From Planctomycetaceae bacterium (GTDB taxonomy: Bacteria; Planctomycetota; Planctomycetia; Planctomycetales; Planctomycetaceae): a stretch of 64,000 nucleotides of DNA. Below, piece by piece: positions 25,705-35,606 of this stretch. Every line of letters starts with the position of its first letter. The first letter of the stretch is position 1. Both the position numbers and the translations under genes were made by a program. The DNA is taken from positions 1-64,000 of the forward strand of contig PBSL01000056.1 of the NCBI GenBank assembly GCA_002726205.1, given 5' to 3'. Below the pieces are notes generated by a model. It was not told the origin of the DNA, ran no database searches, and was given only the letters and a program-made list of their open reading frames with translations.

Positions 25705-28700
25705 ATGCCAGCTTCCGACAACTTCTTCCGTGACCTGAACAAGACCCACGTGGTCTTTGCCGGCAACGCCGTCGTGTTGCTGTTCGCCACGCTGTGGATG
25801 TTGCACGACGACCACAACGACGAGTGGCGGACCTGGCAGCAGAAATGGGACCGCGTCGAAGCTGCCCGCCTGACCACCCTCGGAAACGACCAACAGGAAA
25901 CGCTGCTGCGACAGCAGGCACAACTCAACGAACAGATCACGCAGGCCAGGAATCGTGCCCTGACGATCCAGGCCAAGCTCACCGACCTGCAGAACACCCT
26001 CAAGCAACAAGACGACTCCGTCACCGCAGCACTTCGCAGCACCAAACCGCTGCGAACCGACCGTGACGTCGCCCGTGCCAACTACGACCTGGCGATCCGT
26101 GACAACAATGGAACCGCCAAGGCAAAGCTCGAACTCTTCAAGCAGGCTCAGCAAAACGCCGATGCGGCTGAACGGAAGCTTCGCAACGCCCAGGACATTG
26201 CCAAGGCAACCCAGGCTGACATCACGAAGCTCCAGGGAGTTGCCGGCGAAGACCTCAAGGCCCTCGAAGACCTCCAATCCTCGCTTTCACTCTCTCTGGA
26301 CTCCCGGGCGGAGATCGCCCCCGAGGGCAGCTTCCAGACCTTCAAGCGATGGTTGATGGAGCAACCCATCGTCGACGGTTTCAACTCGCACCACAGGGTT
26401 CGCCAGGACTGGTTGCCCGGCCAGCAGATCACGCTCGGGATGGCAAAGACGGCTCGCTTCGACCGCTGCCGCACCTGTCACCTGGGCATCGACCGGGTCC
26501 TGCCCGGGAATCGTCCCGAGTTTCCTCACGGCGACGTTGACTCCAGTGCCGACCCACGCGAGTGGGTCGCCGCGGGAAAGTTTCCGCACCCCTTCGCAAC
26601 GCACCCCCGCACCGATGTCTTCGTGACCGCCTCCAGCCCGCATCCGTTGACCGAGTTTGGCTGCACCTCGTGCCACGACGGGCAGGGATCGGCTACCAGT
26701 TTTCATCATGCCCAGCACGGTCCCGACCACCCGGCTGAACACGAGAAGTGGAACCGGGAATACGGATACCACCCGAACCACTTCTGGGAATACCCGATGC
26801 CGGCCCGGCGGTTGCGCGAGTCGGCCTGCCTGAAATGCCATCACACGGTCGTCGAACTCGGCGTCAACCCGAAGTTCGGCCCGACCGCGCCCAAGTTGTA
26901 TCGAGGATGGCAACTGGTACAGCAGTTCGGCTGCTTCGGCTGCCACGAGATCACCGGGTTCGAAGGTCCCACGCCGATTGGCCCCGATCTGCGGCTTGAA
27001 CCGGCCACCGCCAAGCAAAAGGCGGCCCTCGATATCGATCCCAACCAGGTGGCCGGCCGGATGCGCAAGGTCGGTCCGAGCCTGGCCCACATCGGTCTCA
27101 AGACCAACGCCGCCTGGCTGAACGCGTGGATCACCAGGCCGGCATCGTTCCGCAAGGCCACCCGGATGCCGCAGTTCTTCGAACTCAGCAATCAGCAGGA
27201 CCAGCCGCACGGCAAGAAGTTCAATCCCGTCGAGGTCGCGGCCGTCACTCACTACCTGCTCGACCGCAGCAAGCAGGCCGGGGGAGCCGATCAACTCGAT
27301 CAGCCACCAGCCGGCTACAAGCCCGATCTGCAGCGGGGAGCGATCGCCTTCCGCGAGCGTGGCTGCCTGGCCTGCCACACCCACGAGGCCGTCCCCGACC
27401 CCGACGGCAAACTCTCGGCGAACTTCGGCCCGGACCTCTCAAAGATTCACTTGAAAATTCGCCACGACCAGGGCAAGCAGCCCGGTGATCCCGACAACAG
27501 CGGCTTCCGCTGGCTTTACTCCTGGGTCCGTAAGCCGCAACGGCACTTCCCCCGCACGCGGATGCCCGACCTGTTCCTGGTTCCCACGGGCAAGGGCAAA
27601 ACGCTGATCGATCCGGCCGCCGACATCGCCGCCTTCCTGCTGTCGAAGGGCAGCGGCGATTTCGCCGATGTCGACACCGGTAGCCCCGAGTTCCGCGAAA
27701 CACTCGACGAGCTGGTGAAACTCTACGCCGGGAAGATCCTCGGAGAAGCCGCTGCCAGGACGATGATCGAGGACGGCCAGCCTTTCCCCGAGAGCGATCC
27801 CGAGAAGATCAGTGGCGACGAGAAGGAACTGGTCGGCCCGAAGCTGACACACGAGATGAAGCTGGCCTATATCGGCCGTCGCACGATCAGCCAATACGGC
27901 TGTTACGGCTGCCACGATATCCCCGGCTTCGACACTGCCCGACCGATCGGGACCAAGCTCGAGGACTGGGGCCGCAAGGACCGGAGCAAGCTGGCCCTGG
28001 AACACATCGAGGAGTTTCTGCACCACCACGGCGAAGCCGACGGCTCGAGCACGCGTGAGCGAGTCGACCAGGAAATGAAACGAGCCCGGGCCCACGCGTT
28101 CAGCGACCAGGGACTGTTCGCGAGTCCCGAAGAAGAACAGGCCGCAACCCGTGGAGCCTTCTTCTACGGCAACCTGCTCAAACACGGCCGCGAAGGCTTC
28201 CTCTGGCAAAAACTCCGCGATCCCCGCAGCTACGATTTCAAGAAAATCGAAACAAAGGGATACGACGAACGACTGAGAATGCCCAAGTTCACGTTCGACA
28301 CCGACCCGACCCGCAACGAGGAGGCGATCGAGGCGATCGCGACGTTCATCCTGGGCCTGGTTGCCGAACCTCCCCCGGTCAAGTACGTCTACACGCCAGG
28401 ACCCCAGGTCGCCGATCGACTCGAAGGCGAACGCTTGCTGCAGAAGTACAACTGTGGCGGTTGCCACATGCTCGAGGCGCCCGAGATCCGGGTCCGCTCG
28501 ACCGTCGACGGCCTGCCCTCGGCCGACCTGGCCGCCACCGACCATCCCTCGGGGCGGGACCTGCTGTTGAAAATCCGACCGGCACGCCAAATCGACCTGG
28601 TCGCCGACAAGAACGGGCAGGTCGAATTCTCGTTCCACGGACTCTCGGTCAACCGGCCCGATCCCGACGACACCGATCTGGATCCTGACGAGCGCGAGTA

Positions 28701-29574
28701 CTCCTACAACCTCTGGGAACCGATCGAACTCCGCGTGACCACGACCGACAAGGACGGCAAGCCCAGGACCGAGATCCGGACCGTGCTGCCCTCGGCACGG
28801 TTGCTGGTAGCCGAGGCGGATCTGCTCGAAGAAAAACCGGCACGTGGCGGACAGTTTGCCGAATGGCTGATGCAGGACATCTTCTCCCGGGACAAGGATC
28901 CCAACCGCGATCTCGCCTGGCAGGCCTCGCCACCTCCGCTGATCGCCGAGGGCATCAAGGTGCAAACGCCCTGGCTGTACCGCTTCCTGAAGAACCCCAA
29001 CAAGTTGCGGTACACGACCAGGCTGAGAATGCCGCGGTTCAACATGGACGAGGATGAGGCGCGGGCGCTGGCCAACTACTTCGCCGCCGCCGACAACGCC
29101 GGCTACCCCTACCAGCCGGTGCCCCAGCGACAACCCGATTATCTCGCTCTCCGCAACGGGGAATTCAAGTCGGCTGCCGGACACGACTACCTGACCGAGT
29201 CGTGGCGACTGCTCAATGCCCCGCTGTGCATCAAGTGCCACTCGCTGGGCGGTCGACCATTCAAGGCGGTCGATCCGAAAAAGGACATCCGGGGACCCGA
29301 TCTTGACCTGACCCGCGACCGGTTGCAGCCGGACTGGGTCCGTGTCTGGCTGTCCAATCCCAAGTGGTTCACCCCCTACACCTCGATGCCCCAGCCGTTC
29401 GCTCGCAACCAGAAGCTCTTCCCCGAACATTTTTCTGGCGACAGCCTCAAGCAGACAATCTCGGTCCGCGATGCCCTGATGAATTACAACCGCCTGATGC
29501 ACGACATCGGCAAGTACGAGCCACCCGCAAAGCCCAAACCGGCCGCGGGTCAGCAGAAAGCGGCCAAGCCATGA
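25705..29574 (+). CDS. Octahaem cytochrome c with N-terminal membrane helix and coiled-coil arm
   Basis: A 1289-residue cytochrome. A single hydrophobic helix (about 13-31) is followed by about 180 residues of Gln/Ala/Lys-rich helix, predicted coiled coil. Eight CxxCH haem sites follow: CRTCH (about 254), CTSCH (318), CLKCH (373), CFGCH (409), CLACH (552), CYGCH (731), CGGCH (915) and CIKCH (1173). Several are followed downstream by a methionine in an RMP context (TRMPDLF, LRMPKF, LRMPRF), typical of class I cytochrome c modules. It sits where bc complexes encode cytochrome c1, so it probably takes electrons from the Rieske centre and passes them to the oxidase. Its stop overlaps the next start (ATGA). 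Confidence 0.9.
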   Translation: MPASDNFFRDLNKTHVVFAGNAVVLLFATLWMLHDDHNDEWRTWQQKWDRVEAARLTTLGNDQQETLLRQQAQLNEQITQARNRALTIQAKLTDLQNTLKQQDDSVTAALRSTKPLRTDRDVARANYDLAIRDNNGTAKAKLELFKQAQQNADAAERKLRNAQDIAKATQADITKLQGVAGEDLKALEDLQSSLSLSLDSRAEIAPEGSFQTFKRWLMEQPIVDGFNSHHRVRQDWLPGQQITLGMAKTARFDRCRTCHLGIDRVLPGNRPEFPHGDVDSSADPREWVAAGKFPHPFATHPRTDVFVTASSPHPLTEFGCTSCHDGQGSATSFHHAQHGPDHPAEHEKWNREYGYHPNHFWEYPMPARRLRESACLKCHHTVVELGVNPKFGPTAPKLYRGWQLVQQFGCFGCHEITGFEGPTPIGPDLRLEPATAKQKAALDIDPNQVAGRMRKVGPSLAHIGLKTNAAWLNAWITRPASFRKATRMPQFFELSNQQDQPHGKKFNPVEVAAVTHYLLDRSKQAGGADQLDQPPAGYKPDLQRGAIAFRERGCLACHTHEAVPDPDGKLSANFGPDLSKIHLKIRHDQGKQPGDPDNSGFRWLYSWVRKPQRHFPRTRMPDLFLVPTGKGKTLIDPAADIAAFLLSKGSGDFADVDTGSPEFRETLDELVKLYAGKILGEAAARTMIEDGQPFPESDPEKISGDEKELVGPKLTHEMKLAYIGRRTISQYGCYGCHDIPGFDTARPIGTKLEDWGRKDRSKLALEHIEEFLHHHGEADGSSTRERVDQEMKRARAHAFSDQGLFASPEEEQAATRGAFFYGNLLKHGREGFLWQKLRDPRSYDFKKIETKGYDERLRMPKFTFDTDPTRNEEAIEAIATFILGLVAEPPPVKYVYTPGPQVADRLEGERLLQKYNCGGCHMLEAPEIRVRSTVDGLPSADLAATDHPSGRDLLLKIRPARQIDLVADKNGQVEFSFHGLSVNRPDPDDTDLDPDEREYSYNLWEPIELRVTTTDKDGKPRTEIRTVLPSARLLVAEADLLEEKPARGGQFAEWLMQDIFSRDKDPNRDLAWQASPPPLIAEGIKVQTPWLYRFLKNPNKLRYTTRLRMPRFNMDEDEARALANYFAAADNAGYPYQPVPQRQPDYLALRNGEFKSAAGHDYLTESWRLLNAPLCIKCHSLGGRPFKAVDPKKDIRGPDLDLTRDRLQPDWVRVWLSNPKWFTPYTSMPQPFARNQKLFPEHFSGDSLKQTISVRDALMNYNRLMHDIGKYEPPAKPKPAAGQQKAAKP

Positions 29575-30431
29575 GCATCACGTCCCGATCATTGGCAACG
29601 TTTGCCCTCGCCTGCTGCGGCCTTGGCCTGGTCGCCGGCTGTGGGGGCGGAGCGTCGGCGAAGCCGGAAATCGTCTACAAGTCCAGCGGCAGCGACCAGG
29701 CTGGTGGAAACGGAAGTGCCGTGGCGGTTGCCGCGATCGACGGCACCGGCACATTCACCGGGACGGTCCAATTGACCGGGACGGCACCGCCACCGGACGT
29801 GATCGTTGCCAAGGGAACAGCCAAACGCGACGGAGAGGTCTGTGCCGCAACGGTGGCCATCGTCGACCAGTCACTGGAGATTGGCGAGAGCAACGGAATT
29901 GCCAACATCTTTATCTTCCTCGACAAGGCGCCGCCGGGTGCCCAGGTCCCGGCAGTTCCGACCGAGCCGGCGGTCTTCGACCAGAAAGGCTGTGTCTTCA
30001 TCCCGCACGCGATGGTCACCCGCACCAACCAGCAGGTTCTCGTCAAGAGCGGTGATGCGATCGGTCACAACACGCATACCTTTCCCAAGCGAAGTCGCGT
30101 CTTCAACCAGCTCATCCAGGCCAATGACCGCAAAGGGTTTCCACTGATCTACAACAGGGCCGAACGTGAACCCTTCCCGGTCAAGTGCGACATGCACTCC
30201 TGGATGCAAGCCTACCACCTGGCGATCGATCACCCCTGGGGCACCACGACCAATGCCAAGGGGGAATTCAAGATCGAAGGTGTTCCCGCCACGTCCTTGA
30301 CGTTTCGAGTCTGGCACGAAAGAGCGGGGGGGAAAGGCGGTTTCCTGGAACGTGCCTTGAAGATCACCGTCAAGAAGGACGAGACCGTCACACAGGACCT
30401 GAAATTCGCGTTGAGTGACTTTGGACAGTAA
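29571..30431 (+). CDS. Cupredoxin-like lipoprotein
   Basis: A 286-residue exported lipoprotein: hydrophobic signal then the lipobox VAGC near residue 21-24. Two beta regions follow. A plastocyanin-like part contains GHNTHTF and CDMHSWM, giving a possible His-Cys-His-Met set for a type 1 copper site. A carboxypeptidase-regulatory-like beta domain (GEFKIEGVPATSLTFRVWHE) closes the protein. It overlaps the octahaem gene by 4 bases and precedes a dihaem lipoprotein, so a role as copper electron carrier between reductase and oxidase is reasonable but unproven. The copper ligands are read from motif spacing only. Confidence 0.75.
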   Translation: MSITSRSLATFALACCGLGLVAGCGGGASAKPEIVYKSSGSDQAGGNGSAVAVAAIDGTGTFTGTVQLTGTAPPPDVIVAKGTAKRDGEVCAATVAIVDQSLEIGESNGIANIFIFLDKAPPGAQVPAVPTEPAVFDQKGCVFIPHAMVTRTNQQVLVKSGDAIGHNTHTFPKRSRVFNQLIQANDRKGFPLIYNRAEREPFPVKCDMHSWMQAYHLAIDHPWGTTTNAKGEFKIEGVPATSLTFRVWHERAGGKGGFLERALKITVKKDETVTQDLKFALSDFGQ

Positions 30432-30486
30432 AGACAACCATCGACCGTTCCCGAGGCCCGTCGGTGTTCCGACAGAGGACAGCAAG

Positions 30487-31908
30487 TTGAGTATCCGTCG
30501 CCACCTCCTGCCGTACCTGGTGCTGGTGCTGATGGTCGCCGGCTGCGCCGACCAATCCGCTAAGTTCAGCTCCGACCGTCGGATCGAAGAACTCGAGTCC
30601 GCCAGTACCGATGCCGCAAACAACCTCACCACCACCCTGCTGGAGCATTTCGGGACTCCCAACCGGCTGGTTTCCTGGAGCGCACTGCCGATCGACTACG
30701 GGACAGTCAGTGGGACGGTGCTCTCGGCCAGCGGCGACCAACTGCGACTTTCGCTGGAGACCAAACCTCCGGCCGGACTGGCCAACGTCGCGGTCGTCTT
30801 CGGTGAAAACAACCCCGGTCCGCGGCTCGCAGTCTCCTACGATTCGGACTCCCGAATGCTGACACTGGCACCCGGCACCAAGTCCGACACTCTGCCGCCA
30901 CCTGGCACCCGGGTTCGCCTGATCGGACACCGGTTACAGCAGGGACGCCAGTCGTTCATGCAGCACTGCATGCACTGCCACGGTGTCGCCGGCGACGGCT
31001 TTGGCCCGACGGCCCGCTACATCCGCAACCACAAGTTCAACCCGATGCCGCGAGACTTTCGCCGGGGGTTGTTCAAGTTCACCTCGACCAAGGACGGAAT
31101 TTACGCGAGCCGTGACGACCTGAAACGGACCGTCAAGCTCGGGCTGTCCGGAACCTACATGCCATCGTTCCTGCTGCTGTCGGACGCCGAACTGGATGCC
31201 GTCGTTGAATACGTTCGCTTCCTGGCAATTCGTGGCGAGACCGAGCGGAGACTGCTCGCTCACTTCCAGCCGTTGATCGACGCCAAGACGCCACAGGATC
31301 GGCAACCTCTCGAACAGGAACTCAACGGGGCAGGTTTCACCGAGGCGTTCAACGACGCCGTCTCCCTGGTTGCCGAGAACTGGCAGGCGGCCGAGGAGTC
31401 CGACAACGTGGTCCTGCCGACTGTCGCCCGTGTTCCCGACGGTTTCGAGTCCCGCAAGAAAGGTCGCGACCTGTTCATCGGCACCAAGATCAACTGTGCG
31501 AAGTGCCACGGTCCCCGCGGCCGCGGCAACGGCAGTTTTCTCAATGAAATCCAGGAGAACCCGGAAACCAAGAAGAAATATTCCGAGCCGGGCCTCTTCG
31601 ACAACTGGGAGAACAAGGTGTCTCCGCGGGATCTCACCGCCGGGATTTACCGCGGTGGTCGCCGCCCCCTGGACCTCTTCCGTCGCGTGACCACCGGCGT
31701 GAAGGGCACGCCGATGCCCGGTTTTGCCGCGTTGAAGGAGGAGGACCGCTGGCACATCGTCAACTACATTCTCAGTATCCCCATCGCCGGGGTGTTCCCG
31801 GAAAAAAAGCACGACCACCCCGACGGTGACGATCACAAGGCGGACAAGCCGGCACCAGCACCGACGAAGTCCACCAAGGGATCCGGATCCCCGAGCAAGG
31901 ACAAGTAA
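30487..31908 (+). CDS. Dihaem cytochrome c lipoprotein
   Basis: A roughly 473-residue lipoprotein with a signal ending in VAGC (LVLVLMVAGCADQ). Two class I cytochrome c modules are present: CMHCHG in the first half with YMPSFLLLSD as distal methionine region, and CAKCHGPRGRG in the second with GTPMPGF. The C-terminus is a Lys/Asp/His-rich tail. Start choice: TTG at 30487 follows AGAGGA and begins just before the signal; a GTG at 30415, overlapping the previous gene, would add 24 polar residues and spoil the lipoprotein signal. It ends six bases before coxB and is the likely direct electron donor to CuA. Confidence 0.85.
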   Translation: MSIRRHLLPYLVLVLMVAGCADQSAKFSSDRRIEELESASTDAANNLTTTLLEHFGTPNRLVSWSALPIDYGTVSGTVLSASGDQLRLSLETKPPAGLANVAVVFGENNPGPRLAVSYDSDSRMLTLAPGTKSDTLPPPGTRVRLIGHRLQQGRQSFMQHCMHCHGVAGDGFGPTARYIRNHKFNPMPRDFRRGLFKFTSTKDGIYASRDDLKRTVKLGLSGTYMPSFLLLSDAELDAVVEYVRFLAIRGETERRLLAHFQPLIDAKTPQDRQPLEQELNGAGFTEAFNDAVSLVAENWQAAEESDNVVLPTVARVPDGFESRKKGRDLFIGTKINCAKCHGPRGRGNGSFLNEIQENPETKKKYSEPGLFDNWENKVSPRDLTAGIYRGGRRPLDLFRRVTTGVKGTPMPGFAALKEEDRWHIVNYILSIPIAGVFPEKKHDHPDGDDHKADKPAPAPTKSTKGSGSPSKDK

Positions 31909-31913
31909 CGACT

Positions 31914-32786
31914 GTGAGCAGAATCTTCTGGTGCCTGTTCTTTACCGCCTGGCCGATCCTCGGGATTGTCGTCAGCGTGATCTCCCCCCAGATGAACTGG
32001 GGCTTTCCCGACAACCGGGAATCGGCCACTCCGCTGGGTGAGAGAATCGATGACCTGTTCTACCTGATCCTGTGTATCGTGACGATCGCCTTCATCGGCA
32101 CCATGGTCGTGCTGGCCTACGTGCTCTGGAAAGCCTCGAAGAACGAGGACGAGAAGGGCTGGTTCAGCCACGGCAGTCACAACCTCGAGGTCATCTGGAC
32201 CATCGTTCCCGCCGGCATCCTGCTGTTCATCGCGCTGTACCAGATGGATGTCTGGGCCATCTACCGCGTCCGTGACTACGACCTCAAGCAGCAAAACAGC
32301 CCCCGGCTGAATAACCTTGTCGCCGAGGTGATCGCCCGCCAGTTCGAATGGCGGATCCGCTACCCGGCCCCCGGAACGGTCTTCAAGTCAAAGAAGCAGA
32401 TCGACGACTGGTTGGCCAAGCCCCAGGCCGGGGATCTCTACACGGTCAATCATCTGCACGTGCCGCTGAACAAGGAAACGCTGATCTATCTCAAGTCCGG
32501 TGACGTGCAGCACTCGTTCTTCGTGCCCGAAATGCGGGTCAAGCAGGACGCGATTCCCGGGCAGAACATCGACATCTGGTTCACCGTCAACCGGGCCGGT
32601 GATTTCGACCTGACCTGCGCCGAGTTGTGCGGCTGGGGTCACTACAAGATGCGTGGTCGCGTAACGGCGATCGAAGATTTCAGCGGTTTCCTGCAGAAGT
32701 TGAAGGCCGAGCAGGATTTTGACGGCATCAGCAAGTCGGCCGGCGAAATTGCCGCGACCGGTCAGACGCAGGAGGTCACACGGTGA
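31914..32786 (+). CDS. coxB: Cytochrome c oxidase subunit II
   Basis: A 290-residue subunit with an extra N-terminal hydrophobic helix and the usual two-helix hairpin (about 45-70 and 95-115), then a cupredoxin domain. The binuclear CuA site is complete: Cys235-x3-Cys239-x3-His243-x2-Met246 in CAELCGWGHYKM, with an upstream His in DVQHSFF and the acceptor residues in ARQFEWRI. Unlike caa3 proteins it has no C-terminal cytochrome domain; the separate dihaem lipoprotein just upstream may fill that role. The start is GTG at 31914, and its stop overlaps the coxA start by 4 bases. Confidence 0.95.
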   Translation: MSRIFWCLFFTAWPILGIVVSVISPQMNWGFPDNRESATPLGERIDDLFYLILCIVTIAFIGTMVVLAYVLWKASKNEDEKGWFSHGSHNLEVIWTIVPAGILLFIALYQMDVWAIYRVRDYDLKQQNSPRLNNLVAEVIARQFEWRIRYPAPGTVFKSKKQIDDWLAKPQAGDLYTVNHLHVPLNKETLIYLKSGDVQHSFFVPEMRVKQDAIPGQNIDIWFTVNRAGDFDLTCAELCGWGHYKMRGRVTAIEDFSGFLQKLKAEQDFDGISKSAGEIAATGQTQEVTR

Positions 32787-34630
32787 GTACTCAAAATCCC
32801 GCCGATGCCGTCCAAGTCAACAGCGATGGGACAGTTGCCCAACACGCCGACCACCACGGGCACCCCGAGTTGACGTTCCTCCAGAAGTACATCTTCTCGA
32901 CCGACCACAAGGTGATCGGCGTCCAGTTCCTGCTCACCACGCTGTTGATGCTGCTGGTCGGCGGTTCACTGGCCCTGGGTGTTCGCTGGCAACTGGCCTG
33001 GCCCTGGCAGAGCATGCCTTTCTTCGGCCAGCGGTTCGCCGCCGAGGGCGGACAGATCTCGCCCGAGTTCTACACGATGCTCTTCACGATGCACGCCACG
33101 GTGATGATCTTCCTGGTGATCATCCCGGTGCTGGCCGGGGCGTTCGGCAACTTCCTGATCCCGCTGATGATCGGCGCCGACGACATGGCCTTTCCCCGGC
33201 TGAACATGCTCAGCTACTGGTTCATGTGGCCGGCGATCATCTGTTTTGGAATGAGCATGCATTTCGGAGGAGGACCGGCCGGCGGCTGGACCAGCTACCC
33301 GCTGCTGACCGCGTTGCCCGAGGCGGCGCCAGGATCGGGGGTGGCCCAGACATTCTGGCTGCTGGCGGTGACCTTCATCGGTGTCTCCTCGATGATGGGT
33401 TCAGTCAACTACCTGACAACGATCATTAACATGCGGGCCCCCGGCATGACGCTCTTCCGCATGCCGTTGACGATCTGGGGAATGTTCATCACGGCCATCC
33501 TGCAGGCGTTTGCACTGCCGGTGCTCACGGCGGCCGGGTTCATGCTGGTCTTTGACCGCGGTCTTGCCGGACTCTCCGGCGACATTCACACCTGCTTCTT
33601 CACACCCTCGGAAATCGTTGTCAACAACGCCGCCCCGACCGTCGGCGGTGGCCAGCCACTGCTGTGGCAGCACCTCTTCTGGTTCTACTCGCACCCGGCC
33701 GTCTACATCATGCTGCTGCCGGCCATGGGCATGGTCTCCGACATGCTGGCGACGATGTGCCGCAAGCCGATCTTCGGTTACAAGCCGATGGCCTACTCGA
33801 TGGCGGCAATCGCCGGGCTGGGCTTCATCGTCTGGGGCCACCACATGTACACCAGCGGGATGAACCCGGCACTGGGCATGACCTTCATGACCTCGACGAT
33901 CATGATCGCGCTGCCCTCGGCGATCAAAACCTTCAACTGGCTGGGCACGATCTGGGGGGGCAAGATCCGTTTCAACACGGTCACGCTCAACTGCATCGCG
34001 TTCGTCAGCCTATTTGTCGTCGGTGGACTTTCGGGCCTGTTCATGGCGGCGGTTCCCGTCGACATCTACATCCACGACACCTACTTCATCGTTGCCCATT
34101 TCCACTACGTCCTCTTCGGGGCGACGCTGTTTGGGGTCTTCGGGGCCATCTTCTTCTGGTTTCCCAAGATGTTTGGCCGAATGATGAACGAGCGACTCGG
34201 CAAGCTGCACTTCTTCCTGACGTTCCTGGGCGCCAATGGTGCGTTTTTCCCCATGCACATGCTCGGGGTCGCCGGGATGCCGCGACGCTATGCCGATCCC
34301 TACATTCACCCGTACCTGGAACACCTGATGCCGATGAACCAGTTCATGACGGTTTCGGCCATCGTGATGGGACTGGCACAGCTGCTGCTGATCGGAAACT
34401 GGATCTACAGTATTTTCTGGGGCCCGAAAGTCGGCCGAAACCCCTGGAACGCCAACGGGCTTGAATGGGTCGCCCCCTCGCCACCGCCGCACGGCAACTT
34501 CGAAGAAGTACCGACCGTCTACCGTGGCCCTTACGAGTATTCCTCGCCGCTGGTCGAGGGTCGTGACTTCCTGCCACAAACAGAAGTGCTGGCACCGTCG
34601 GCATCGGCGGACACCGACGACGACCACTGA
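32783..34630 (+). CDS. coxA: Cytochrome c oxidase subunit I, A2-type
   Basis: Catalytic subunit holding haem a and the haem a3-CuB centre; 615 residues and about 12-13 helices. CuB and cross-linked Tyr region: the helix VI motif reads FYSHPAVYIMLLPAMGM, so the usual GHPEV glutamate is Ala306, while Tyr302-Ser303 are present. This is the YSHPxV pattern that defines the A2 subfamily, in which tyrosine substitutes for the glutamate in the proton path. HHMYTSGM carries the two other CuB histidines and VAHFHYVLFGATLF the two axial haem histidines. GTG start at 32783 overlaps coxB. Confidence 0.96.
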   Translation: MSTQNPADAVQVNSDGTVAQHADHHGHPELTFLQKYIFSTDHKVIGVQFLLTTLLMLLVGGSLALGVRWQLAWPWQSMPFFGQRFAAEGGQISPEFYTMLFTMHATVMIFLVIIPVLAGAFGNFLIPLMIGADDMAFPRLNMLSYWFMWPAIICFGMSMHFGGGPAGGWTSYPLLTALPEAAPGSGVAQTFWLLAVTFIGVSSMMGSVNYLTTIINMRAPGMTLFRMPLTIWGMFITAILQAFALPVLTAAGFMLVFDRGLAGLSGDIHTCFFTPSEIVVNNAAPTVGGGQPLLWQHLFWFYSHPAVYIMLLPAMGMVSDMLATMCRKPIFGYKPMAYSMAAIAGLGFIVWGHHMYTSGMNPALGMTFMTSTIMIALPSAIKTFNWLGTIWGGKIRFNTVTLNCIAFVSLFVVGGLSGLFMAAVPVDIYIHDTYFIVAHFHYVLFGATLFGVFGAIFFWFPKMFGRMMNERLGKLHFFLTFLGANGAFFPMHMLGVAGMPRRYADPYIHPYLEHLMPMNQFMTVSAIVMGLAQLLLIGNWIYSIFWGPKVGRNPWNANGLEWVAPSPPPHGNFEEVPTVYRGPYEYSSPLVEGRDFLPQTEVLAPSASADTDDDH

Positions 34631-34664
34631 CCCACCGCGATTTCCCTACCACCGCACCGGTCTC

Positions 34665-35606
34665 ATGACTTCCACCCCCGCACCAACCACCTGGCTGCAC
34701 CGAATCGCCGTCGCCACGTGCTGCGCGGCGCTGCTGCCGATCATCATCGGGGCCATCGTGACCACGATGAAATGGGGGATGGCAATCCACGGCTGGCCGG
34801 GTTCGGACGGTCACGGCATGTTCAGTTATCCGTGGTTCTCCTCGGCAATCGACAAGTTCACCGAACACGGACACCGCCTGGCGGGAATTGTCATCGGCTG
34901 TTTCAGCATCCTGCTGGCCGCCTGGGCCTGGAAGACCGAATCACGACGCTGGGTCGCCTGGACCGGCGTGGGCGTCCTGGCCGGGGTGATCGTGCAGGGC
35001 CTGCTCGGAGGCGGCCGGGTGCTGGCCAACGATCCGCGCATGGCACTGCTGCACGGCCAGTTTGCCGCCGGCGTGCTGGCCCTGATGGGAACCATGGCCC
35101 TGGTCACCGGACGTGGCTGGCGCGAATCAACCAACCGGTTGCCCGCAACCATCACTCCTCGATTGAAAGCCCTGGCGCTGACCCTGCCGGCGGTCCTGCT
35201 TGTCCAGTCCGCCCTCGGCGGCTGGATTCGTCATCTCGGCGGCGGCCTCTTCGAACACGTCGGCTTTGCCCTTGTCGTACTGGTTGTTGCGGTGGCCACG
35301 ACCGTCGTCGCTTTCGGTCACGGTTCGAACTGGCTGAAGGCCAATGCCCGCCTGCTGCTGGTCGTGATCCTGGCACAACTCGCGTTGGGCGTTGCCGCCT
35401 GGATCAGCCGCTTCGGGTGGCCGCAGACCGGTTACGTCGCCGTCCAGGGAGCCCCGCTGCAGGTCGTGCTGCGAACCGGACACGCCGTCACCGGCCTGTT
35501 GTTGTTCGTCATCGCCGTGACCCTGGCATTGCGTGTTGCCCGCCTGGACTGGCTGGCACGGCGTGAACTTGTCGCCACAGTTTCGATCCAGGGAGGACCG
35601 GCATGA
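34665..35606 (+). CDS. ctaA: Haem A synthase (CtaA/COX15)
   Basis: Membrane monooxygenase that converts haem O to haem A for the oxidase. The 313-residue product has about eight helices and the four conserved histidine sites in the expected order: TEHGHRLAGI in the first half, LLHGQFAAG, then EHVGFAL and RTGHAVTGLLL in the second half. The N-terminal loop after helix 1 contains a long WGMAIHGWPGSDG stretch. It starts at ATG 34665, 34 bases after coxA, and its stop overlaps ctaB by 4 bases, so haem O and haem A synthesis are translated together. Confidence 0.93.
   Translation: MTSTPAPTTWLHRIAVATCCAALLPIIIGAIVTTMKWGMAIHGWPGSDGHGMFSYPWFSSAIDKFTEHGHRLAGIVIGCFSILLAAWAWKTESRRWVAWTGVGVLAGVIVQGLLGGGRVLANDPRMALLHGQFAAGVLALMGTMALVTGRGWRESTNRLPATITPRLKALALTLPAVLLVQSALGGWIRHLGGGLFEHVGFALVVLVVAVATTVVAFGHGSNWLKANARLLLVVILAQLALGVAAWISRFGWPQTGYVAVQGAPLQVVLRTGHAVTGLLLFVIAVTLALRVARLDWLARRELVATVSIQGGPA

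Noticed and set aside
27439-29502. 687-residue open frame on the minus strand
   Set aside because: Antisense to the octahaem cytochrome gene, which has eight CxxCH motifs in the plus frame.
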